A stretch of 64,000 bases of DNA from Cladorhizidae sp. MBARI D1340-BT2 (Eukaryota > Porifera > Demospongiae > Poecilosclerida > Cladorhizidae), in the NCBI GenBank assembly GCA_028752905.1, contig JAQNBH010000009.1, positions 31,725,442-31,789,441 of the forward strand, read 5' to 3'. Both the position numbers and the translations under genes were made by a program. Numbering within the stretch: position 1 is the first letter of the stretch; every line of letters starts with the position of its first letter. The notes below the pieces were generated by a model that saw only the letters and a list, made by a program, of their open reading frames with translations, had not been told where the DNA came from and ran no database searches. Shown here piece by piece: positions 29,076-41,000 of the stretch.

Positions 29076-32000
29076 TAATTTTATTTTAGTGAGTGAATAT
29101 GAACTGAGCATAATCGTGTATGAATATACTACCTGAGATAGCCACACTCTGTTATGGGAGTGCTTTCAAGCTGGGCTGGTATCCAGTGAAAGAAGCATAC
29201 ATATGCAGACTATGATCATGGCTAGTGTTGTTTTTTTGTCGAAGCCATTACACAGAATTTCCCGATGATGGTATATATATATTTTAAGTGAATGTTTGGA
29301 ACCTTGAAATAGGAATGATTCCACCCGTGATCGAACTAGGGACCTTGAGAGGACCAAAGCAATATACCAAAATACACTCTTGCATGAAAATAACAGTGAG
29401 TTACTTGCCTTGCAGGAAAATAACAGCAAGTTACTTGCCTTGCAGGAAAATAACAGCGAGTTACTTGCCTTGCAGGAAAATAACAGTGAGTTACTTGCCT
29501 TGCAGGAAAATAACAGTGAGTTACTTGCCTTGCAGGAAAATAACAGCGAGTTACTTGCCTTGCAGGAAAATAACAGCGAGTTACTTGCCTTGCAGGAAAA
29601 TAACAGCGAGTTACTTGCCTTGCAGGAAAATAACAGTGAGTTACTTGCCTTGCAGGAAAATAACAGCGAGTTACTTGCCTTGCAGGAAAATAACAGTGAG
29701 TTACTTGCCTTGCAGGAAAATAACAGTGAGCTACTTGCCTTGCAGGAAAATAACAGTGAGTTACTTCCTTGCAGGAAAATAACAGTGAGTTACTTCCTTG
29801 CAGGAAAATAATTCGTTAATGTGGCAAAGCTTTTTTTCTGTCAACTACAGATAACATTTGTAATCTCCATAGATCCTGTAATCTCCATAGATCCTATCAA
29901 GTATCAGTCTGACAGGACATCCACAAGGTGCCAAGTTGTTATTTGAACTATCAGTGTGATAATCTCTTCCATAGCAGGGAATACCCCTGATGCAATGATT
30001 AATAAGAATACCATGTGCACAAGCTCAACAAACTGCAAGGTGGTGTGACCTCACTCAAACATCTAACACATCGGGGGGAGGGGGGGGGGTTCAGGACTAT
30101 ATCCCTATACTTGTCCACTACAAATTGTGCCCGTTAAAAAGGTAATCTGTGCACAGGTCATTATAATTGATGTGTTTCAGTTGCCACAGATCATATTGCA
30201 CTAACCAACAGGGGATCCTGTGCGTCACTCACTGGGCATAATGACATGTGCAAAATAGTCAGCCACGCAAAACCCCTAGCTTCAAAGTGGATGCACCTGT
30301 CTAGCTTGTAAGCCACGTACTGCCTCAATTATACTTACTTGGGCAACAGTGTCAAATCAATAGAAGATTAAAAATAGAACCAGGAAACTGTTTATTTTGG
30401 GATGTACTATTATATAGGCAATAGCTAGTCTACCTACTTTTGGCCCAGTTCCCTCTTTCTATCTATCTTTGGCCCAGTTTCCCATTTCAATTCAACCAGT
30501 CAGTTACAGGTTAAGATATGTCACATAGACATCTGTGAGCAGTATGACTACAGTCTATGCACCTTAACCTGGAGGTTCTATGCATTAACCAACACTCAGG
30601 CCCTCTCTGTGCACCGGCCTTGCTCAGCCGCCTGAAGCCACACCCTCCTGGTTTCTAAATGCCTAGGTATGTCTCTCGGTCTCGGAGACTAAGCCATCTA
30701 AACAAGTGAGCAGTTGTAAGTCGCAACAGAGCTCAATCAGAGCAGCATATGGCAGCAGAATTAGACAAGAATACTTCCATGCTTGAACATGTAATGACGG
30801 TAGGTAATGATGCACTACCTTCTGGTCCACTGTAGCTAAAGCTGGACACATTTCACCAAGAACGAGGTTTGTGACCAAAAAAATCTCTCTCATTCTTTAG
30901 GATAACGAACTTGGATTAAAAAATAGGAGCATGTTCTGGGGGTGACTATTTATGGGATAGCAACTATAAAAATGCTGTTTCTTTTATTAATCAGCACCAC
31001 ACCATTACTTGACAGTGCATGCCTGTTCGTACTGATGGTATTGTGCTCTCCCACTGTGGCATGCACAGCATGTGGCAGTGTGTAGAGAAAAGACAGAATA
31101 ATGACGGTATCATGCTCTCCCGCTGTGGCATACAGCATGTAGCAGGACACAGAGGAAAAGCAGAATGATGGTATTGTGCTCTCCTGCTGAGGTGGACACA
31201 GCATGTACACGTAGCAGTGTGCAGAGAAAAGGCAGAATAATGTTGGTATTGTGCTCTCCCCCTGTGGCATGCACAGCATGTGGCAGTGCACACGGTAAAG
31301 GCAGAATAATGACGGTATCATGCTCTCCCACTATGGCATACACAGCATGTGGCCGGACACAGAGGAAAGGCAGAATAATGACGGTATTGTGCTCTCCTGT
31401 GGCGGGAAAGGCAGCAAGTAGGCCACTTCAATAAATAATATCATACTTCATGTAGCACTGAATTGCTTCACTTCCTTCACAAAACAAAACCAAACCCTCC
31501 ATAAAATCGAGTTCTGACCAAAATTGCACAATAAACTAATGAAGTGGGCAATTATAATACAATTAAGCATGTGCAGTGCTTTCTGCTGTGCGAGTAAGGA
31601 AACTCACTGAACAACCTGTCCTTGGCAAGAGCCTGGAGCACACGAGAAGCTCCGATGAGGTTGGAGAGGCCGGCTGAGAGGGTGGCGGCGAAGACCCCAA
31701 GGGTGATCAGAGGAGCATAGATGTTTATATACTATGAGCAGGACACACATAATGATAATGCAACATCTAGCACCACCTAGCACTATTTCTGTATCAAAAA
31801 TTATAATTACAAAATAATAAACAAATAAAACGAAAAAAGGATTTGACGAAATTTACAGAATGCACTAAACTAAAGTGATCCTACAGTGGTAAAAGTATAT
31901 TGTAAAAGTGGTTCTGAGTGGACAGCCTGCTTTTTGCTTAGTGCCTACTTCACTGTTGTTCTAGACTTCATTTGAAGTGCTCGTCACAAGAGAAGGAGCA

Positions 32001-35000
32001 CTTCTCACATTTTGAGAACCAGACAGACATGTAGATGTGAGGTACACGTATGACACTCTCAAGACTTTGCTCTACAACAGTGCAGTTGTCTGCCATCTAT
32101 TTAGGGTCCTTCTAGCTAGCCTGGTGTCCTAGCTAGCCTTGTGTCCAGCTAGCCTGGCAGGGGTGTATTTAGGGGGGGGCGGGGGGGGGCATTCGCCCCC
32201 CCTTGTATCATTCTCGCCCCCCCCCCCTTGAAATTAGACACCACCCTTATACATTACATACACCATCATTGTATCATTCTCGCCCCCCCTTATTTTTCCA
32301 TATCTGAAGTTCGCCCCCCCTTGGCAAAATTTCTGTATACAACCCTGCCTGGTGTCCTAGCCAGCCTTGTGTCCAGCTAGCCTTGTGTCCTTCTAGCTAG
32401 CCTTGTGTCCTTCTAGCTAGCCTTGTGTCCTTCTAGCAGCCTTGTGTCCTTCTAGCAGCCTTGTGTCCTTCTAGCAGCCTTGTGTCCTTCTAGCAGCCTT
32501 GTGTCCTTCTAGCAGCCTTGTGTCCTTCTAGCAGCCTTGTGTCCTTCTAGCAGCCTTGTGTCCTTCTAGCAGCCTTGTGTCCTTCTAGCACCCTTGTGTC
32601 CTTCTAGCAGCCTTGTGTCCTAGCTAGCCTGTGTCCAGCTAGCCTGGTGTCCTTGCTAGCTACTAAAGCACTCATCTTCTTGCTGTTGATGCTATAAGCA
32701 CCCCCACAAGCCACAATGGCTCTCAAACCATAGACCATACAATTGCATCTGCATCAAGGAATTCATTAACTGCACATACAATTTTTTTATACTCACTAAC
32801 TACAAGGGGTTAATTAACTGCAAGTATAACATCAATGAACCTCAAGTACAACATCAAGGAGTTAATGTATAACATTAATGGGTTAATTAATGAAGTGCAA
32901 CTACAACATTAAGGGGTTAATGTATAAACCAATGTCTAATTAATTCCAAGTAAAACATCCAGGGGTTAGTTAGCAACATGAGATGGCTCTCTGGCCTCAC
33001 TCTGGCCTCACTCTGGCTCTCTGGCCTCACTCGGGCTCTCCTCACTCTGGCTCTCAGGCCTCACTCTGGCTCTCTGGCCTCACTCTGGCTCTCTGGCCTC
33101 ACTCTGGCTCTCAGGCCTCACTCTGGCTCTCAGGCCTCACTCTGGCTCTCAGGCCTCACTCTGGCTCTCTGGCCTCACTCTGGCTCTCAGGCCTCACTCT
33201 GGCTCTCAGGCCTCACTCTGGCTCTCAGGCCTCACTCTGGCTCTCAGGCCTCACTCTGGCTCTCAGGCCTCACTCTGGCTCTCTGGCCTCACTCTGGCTC
33301 TCAGGCCTCACTCTGGCTCTCAGGCCTCACTCTGGCTCTCAGGCCTCACTCTGGCTCTCAGGCCTCACTCTGGCTCTCTGGCCTCACTCTGGCTCTCAGG
33401 GCTCTCAGGCCTCACTCTGGCTCTCAGGCCTCACTCTGGCTCTCTGGCCTCACTCTGGCTCTCAGGGCTCTCAGGCCTCACTCTGGCTCTCAGGCCTCAC
33501 TCTGACTCTCTGGCCTCACTCTGGCTCTCAGGCCTCACTCTGGCTCTCTGGCCTCACTCTGGCCTCACTCTGGCCTCACTCTGGCTCTCTGGCCTCACTC
33601 TGGCCCTCTAGCCTCACTCGGGCTCTCTGGCCTCACTCTGGCTCTCTGGCCTCACTCGGGCTCTCTGGCCTCACTCGGGCTCTCTGGCCTCACTCTGGCT
33701 TCACTCTGGCTCTCTGGCCTCACTCGGGCTCTCTGGCCTCACTCGGGCTCTCTGGCCTCACTCTGGCCTCACTCTGGCTCTCTGGCCTCACTCTGGCTCT
33801 CTGGCCTCACTCTGGCTCTCTGGCCTCACTCTGGCACTCTAGCCTCACTCTGGCCTCACTCGGGCTCTCTGGCCTCACTCTGGCCTCACTCTGGCCTCAC
33901 TCTGGCCTCACTCTGGCCTCACTCCAGATGGCTCTCTGGCCTCACTCTGGCTCTCAGGCCTCATTCTGGCCTCACTCTGGCTCTCAGGCCTCACTCGGGC
34001 TCTCTGGCCTCACTCAGCCTTACCTGTAAGTAGTTGTAATTGTTCAGAAGTAGTTCCCTACTGCATGTGAAGGAAGAGAAGGTGACTACAAAGAACAGGA
34101 ACACAACAAAACAATAACAACTTGCACCAATCCCTTCAGACCTTCCAACTGGCATGGAGCGTGCATGCATGCACACACTGCATGCATGCACACACTCACA
34201 GAGAATGACGTAGATGACGAAGGTGATGCCACAGGCAAGCAGAGTTCCTTGTGGAATGGCCACGCTAGGGTTCTTCAGATCCCCAGAGATATTGGCTCCA
34301 GCTAGAGAGTTAACAATAAATGGAAATCACATGATTCTTTTGATATCACATACACACACACATGTGCATTCACACACACACGCACGTGCATGCACACACA
34401 CACACACACACATGCATTCACACACACATACACACATGCATTCAAACACACATACACACACACGTGCATTCACACACACGTGCATGCACACACACACACA
34501 CACGTGCATTCACACACACACATGCATTCACACACACACATGCATGCACACACACATACACACACATGCACACACACACACGTGCATGCACACGCACACA
34601 CGTACACACACACACACGTGCATGCACACACACACACACGTGCATGCACACACACACACATACACACACACACACGTGCATGCACACACACACACATACA
34701 CACACACACACACACATGCACACACACACACATACACACACACATGCATGCACACACACACACACGTGCATACACACACACGTGCATGCACACACACACA
34801 TACACACACACACACACACGTGCATGCACACACACACACACCAATGGAGAGCACCTCATTCGCACATGTGTGTCAGGGGGTAAGAATGAGGAACTACATG
34901 TATGAACAATTAGTGGCATGTGAGCTAAGGTCCTAACCAGTAAGGAACTACATGTATGAACAATTAGTGGCATGTGAGCTAAGGTCCTAACCAGTAAGGA

Positions 35001-38000
35001 ACTACATGTATGAACAATTAGTGGCATGTGAGCTAAGGTCCTAACCAGTAAGGAACTACATGTATGAACAATTAGTGGCATGTGAGCTAAGGTCCTAACC
35101 AGTAACTGATGATTACTGTAGCTGAGTAGTGTGTGCAGACACAGCACACCACAAACTAGAACTAGGTGGAACCAATTGCCAAATGTTTTACACATTTGGC
35201 CTGCCAGGAGTCTTTAACCACTCCCTCAGCTATTGTAGTACCACTGAAATGCCTGTAGAGACTAACCAAGGTATTTCTGTAGGGACATAAAGGACCTTTG
35301 TTCAAACACATATACTCCACCCACTGACCCACCCACCTACCTCTACCAAGGAAGAGTGCATTACTTTACCTTCTTTGCACATGTGCAGCGCAGAGCAGGG
35401 GTTAATTAGCAAGTACAAAATACAGATGTGAATGGCTACCAAATGGTGTGAAGGAGTGAGTGGAGCCAGTCAGAAAATGAGAGGCACCAATGAAAACACC
35501 GTCATGCACCTACCACTACCGCACCTACCACTAACCTACATAGCTATGCCTGTAGTGTGTGGGGCCTACCCATAACTTGAGCTATGCCTGTTGTGTGTGT
35601 GCCTACACATAACTTGAGCTATGCCTGTAGTGTGTGCCTACACATAACTTGAGCTATGCCTGTTGTGTGTGTGCCTACACATAACTTGAGCTATGCCTGT
35701 TGTGTGTGCCTACACATAACTTGAGCTATGCCTGTTGTGTGTGTGCCTACACTTAACTTGAGCTATGCCTGTAGTGTGTGCCTACACATAACTTGAGCTA
35801 TGGCTGTTGTGTATGTGCCTACTCATAACTTGAGCTATGCCTGTTGTGTGTGTGCCTACACATAACTTGAGCTATGCCTGTTGTGTGTGTGCCTACACAT
35901 AACTTGAGCTATGCCTGTTGTGTGTGTGCCTACACATAACTTGAGCTATGCCTGTAGTGTGTGCCTACACATAACTTGAGCTATGGCTGTTGTGTGTGTG
36001 CCTACACATAACTTGAGCTATGCCTGTAGTGTGTGCCTACTCATAACTTGAGCTATGCCTGTAGTGTGTGTGCCTACACATAACTTGAGCTATGCCTGTA
36101 GTGTGTGCCTACCCATAACTTGAGCTATGCCTGTAGTGTGTGCCTACACATAACTTGAGCTATGCCTGTAGTGTGTGCCTACCCATAATGCCGGTGCAGC
36201 CATTGAACATGATGGCAAACACACTCTGGAACATCATGGCAGTTCCTTGCTGGGTGTAGTCAGTACTGTAGCTGGTCTGAAACAACAACAACAAACTTTA
36301 AAATAAATCCACTTTAGTTACATGCACGCAAGAACCTCACCCCCAGGTTGCTCTTGAATGTGTCCCAACTCCAGCTGGTATAGTTCAAGACATTCACAGT
36401 TACATTGTCACGCTGTTTGGCCCAGGGGAAAAAGACAGGGGAAAGGGGGGAGGGGGGAGAAAACAAAAACCACAACAACAACAAAACTGGTCAATCAGAT
36501 GGACATACTGTATAGGTACTGATCATCAATATACACATCCCTAGCAGGGTTTCATTTAGGGGGGGGGGCAGCTCCCCTTGGAACCTTTTTGCCCCCCCCC
36601 CCCCCCTTGAAAATTGTATTAAAATTCATTAGGAACTTTGTCACCTCTTTAACCATCATGCCCCCCCCCTTAAAATCCTGCCCCCCCCCCTTGACAATTT
36701 TCTAAATGAAACCCTGCCTAGCTATACATAATTATATACATATTTTACCTAGCTATATACTTATCTAGCTATATATATATAATTATATACATATTTTACC
36801 TAGCTATATACATATCTAGCTATATATATATAATTATATACATACGTACCTTGCCCTATACCTAGCTATATATATATAGTTATATACATACCTAGCTATA
36901 CATAATTATATACATTATTTACCGAGCTATTTACATATCTAGCTATATTATATATAATTATATACATATTTTACCTATATACATATCTAGCTATATATAT
37001 ATATAATTATATACTTACGTACCTTGCCCTATACCTAGCATACCTAGCTATACATAATTATATACATATTTTACTAGCTATATACTAGCTATATTATATA
37101 TAATTATATACATGTACATATTTTACCTAGCTATATACATACCTAGCTATACATAATTATATACATATTTTACCTAGCTATATACATATCTAGCTATACA
37201 TAATTATATACATATTTTACCTAGCTATATACATATCTAGCTATATATATATATATAATTATAGACATATTTTACCTAGCTATATACTTATCTAGCTATA
37301 TATATATATATATATAATTATATACATATTTTACCTAGCTATATACATATCTAGCTATATATATATATATAATTATAGACATATTTTACCTAGCTATATA
37401 CTTATCTAGCTATATAATTATATACATATTTTACCTACTGTAGCTATATACATATCAAGCTATTTATATATATATAATTATATACACACATACCTTGCCC
37501 TTACCTTGCTATATTTTTACATGCCGAGCCCCATACATACCACATGGACACGTGTGCATAGTCAATGTGCAGAGCAAAGTGGTGGACTCACCGGGTACAC
37601 ATGGTTCATCGGTGGAACAGGTATGCTCCTCTCCTCCACATAGCTGAAGCTGAACTGCACAACACAAGATGGTTGCAATCACATGGAGAACAGGATGGCC
37701 GGAGTTCATGAGTTTACACGTGGCTGGCAGATAAGCACCCTCCAGTTCATTCCTACTTGTTTGAGGGGCACACTCACACTTCTTTACCAGACCTCATTTA
37801 CTTAAAGCAACACCCATTTATTTAAAAGCCCCTCCCAACCCATTCATAAGCCACATCCTGTTCATTTTAACAGTCCCTGCATACAAACCACACCCACAGT
37901 CATCTAACAACCACACCCCATTCATTTAAAAGCCACACCCCATTCATTTAACAGTCACACCCACATCTCATCTAATAGTCCCACCCCACCCATTTAACAG

Positions 38001-41000
38001 CCACACCCACAGCTCATCCAATAGTCCCACCTCACTCATTTAAAAGCCACACCCATTCATTTAACAGGCACACCCACATCTCATCTAATAGTCCCACCCC
38101 ACTCATTTAACAGCCACACCCACGGCTCATCTAATAGTCCCACCCCACTCATTTAAAAGCCACATCCTGTTCACTTAACAGCCCCACCCACACTCGTTAA
38201 CAAACCTCACCCACTGTCATTTAACAGCCCCACCCCAAAGGCCAACACCCACTCCCACGGCAAAAACAAAGCATAGATTTACACGCAGCCACCCTCACAA
38301 TAACTGCCAAGGAAAACTTACCATCACAGCACAGAGGGAGATCACCACAAGGATGAAGATGATGAAAGTAGCCTTTGCAAACATGCCTGCAGGAGGAAAA
38401 TTACTATCATTACCAACACCCTATCATTACCAACACCTCAGGTAACTATGGAAAACAGCCGAGTAGGATGTAGGCCCTTCTCACTGGCATTTCAAAACAC
38501 AATGGATTGTGTTTGGTACACACCCATCAAGTTGGTTCAAGCCTGACCTATATTTTGAACCATGTCCTCTGATAGAGCAAGACATCTTCGTTATTTCAAA
38601 ATTTAATCGATTATTCCTTGGAAATACCTTTTTTTTTTGTCAAGGCCCATAATCCATTTTTGAGTTATTTCACACACCGAGACAGGGACGATGTGATGCA
38701 GTCTCCAGTCTATACAAACTGAGAGCTATCCCCATGTGTGGTGAAGTGGTTTTGCTAACAACAGCTTTTGCAAATACAGGGTTTGCTCTAGCACAGAACT
38801 TGGTCTAGGCTTGGTCTATAGCCAGAGGGCTTGGTCTATAGCCAGAGGGCTTGGTCTATAGAGGACATGGTCTTGGTCGGCATGTTTTTGTCTATAGCCA
38901 GTGAATTGATCTATAGCCAGAGGGCTTTATATGGGCAGATGGCTTGGTTTATAGGCAGAGGGCTAGATGTACAGGGCAGAGGGCTAGATGTATAGGACAG
39001 AGGGTTAGATAGATGTATAGGCAGAGGGCTAGATGTATAGGGCAGAGGGCTAGATGTGTAGGCAGATTGATGTATAGGCAGAGGGCTAGATGCATAGGCA
39101 GAGGGCTAGATGTATAGGACAGAGGGCTAGATGTATAGGCAGAGGGCTAGATGTATAGGCAGAGGGCTAGATGCATAGGCAGAGGGCTAGATGTATAGGA
39201 CAGAGGGCTAGATGTATAGGCCAGAGGGCTAGATGTATAGGCAGAGGGCTAGATGTATAGGCAGAGGGCTAGATGTATAGGCAGAGGGTTAGATGTATAG
39301 GCAGAGGGCTAGATGTATAGGCAGAGGGCTAGATGTATAGGCAGAGGGCTAGATGTATAGGCAGAGGGCTAGATGCATAGGCAGAGGGCTAGATGTATAG
39401 GACAGAGGGCTAGATGTATAGGCAGAGGGCTAGATGTATAGGCAGATGGCTAGATGTATAGGCAGAGGGCTAGATGTATAGGCAGAGGGTTAGATGTATA
39501 GGCAGAGGGCTAGAGGTATAGGCAGAGGGCTAGATGTATAGGCAGAGGGCTAGATGTATAGGGCAGAGGGCTAGATGTATAGGCAGAGGGCTAGATGTAT
39601 AGGGCAGAGGGCTAGATGTATAGGGCAGAGGGCTAGATGTATAGGCAGAGGGCTAGATGTATAGGACAGAGGGCTAGATGGAAAGGGCAGAGGACTAGAT
39701 GTATAGGACAGAGGGCTAGATGGAAAGGGCAGAGGACTAGATGTATACTAATAGGGCAGAGGGCTAGATGTATAGGTAGAGGGCTAGATGTATAGGGCAG
39801 AGGGCTAGATGTATAGGCAGGCTAGAGGTATAGGCAGAGGGCTAGATGGAAGGACAGAGGGCTAGATGTAAAGGCAGCTGGCTAGACGTATAGGTAGAGG
39901 GCTTGGTCTATAACCAGAGGGCATCATCAGTCTATAGCCAGAAGGCATGGTCTATAACCAGAGGGCTTGGTCTACAACTAAAGGGGATGATCTTGGTCTT
40001 CAGGGGGGACAGCACCATTTTGGGGGAGGGGGCCCATACATATTTTTCTTCTTTCCCCCCCTTGTGGTTACCACTTTATAACTCCATAGATTCCGTAAAC
40101 TTCATGGTATGGACTTGATATATAGCTCAAAAGATAGGTCTCTCTCTCTTTGTGCTCTCTGTTGATACTAAAATATTTTTCATAAGTATAACTATAGCCA
40201 AGTTACTGGAGCTACAGGTGGAGGGAACCTAAAAAACCTGAATGACTGATTTTGCCGCATAAATATCTCCAGATTGCCAAGTGCTAGCGAGTTCAAATTA
40301 GCACCAGTGGCTAGAGGAAGCCCTACTCATGCAATGAGTGTTTTCATTAGGCGCTAAAATTTAAGTACGTGGTCAAGCACGCGGTTGAAAATGAATTTCG
40401 TTAATAATCGATAAAACTCATTTGCCATCGAAGGTGGACGAATGGTTTGCTGTAAACGCAACAGAACTGGCCTGTGTAGAAGCTGTGCCCGTGTAAAGGC
40501 TAGCAATCCTTGCACCAACTGTCTACCAGGCAAACGAGAGAATTGCTCCAACGCAACCTGCACTTCTGTTGGACAAACGGCAGCCAAGCCACCAAGCACT
40601 CCACCAATCCTAAATGCAGGCAAGTTAGCGCTACCAACTCCTATCGTGCCCACAATACCTGATTCCCCAGACTTGCCTGTACCAACTCCAGTTGTGTTCT
40701 CAACACCTGACACTCCAGCCCAACAAAGCCTCAAACCTCCTATCCAAAGTGATGCCCAGCAGCAACCCCCATCTGCTCCATTTCTACCCTGTCCTTTACC
40801 ACCACACACCCCAGTTGCCAATCCAGTATTTGTTTGGGGTGAGCATGATTCTGCTTCACTGATTAGTTCCATGAGTGAAGCTTACTCAGAAGTTGTTCAG
40901 TGGAGGAGAAACACGTTCACTGTACCTTATTGTAATGGAGTTGAGCAGGCTTTTTATGGCGTACGCTGAAAGCTCATCCATAGAAAGCATTGCCCTGAAA

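Noticed and set aside
32978..34029. ORFs of 175 and 348 codons (LWLSGLTLA repeats)
   Set aside because: They are translations of the 19-bp array, which is intronic and antisense to the transporter.
34024..34064. Exon I starting at the nearer CATGCAG acceptor
   Set aside because: It creates an immediate stop codon after exon H; the TTTGTAG acceptor gives the conserved SSFTC motif.
34214..35195. His/Thr- and Cys/Val-rich ORFs of up to 241 codons
   Set aside because: CA/TG microsatellite read in several frames.
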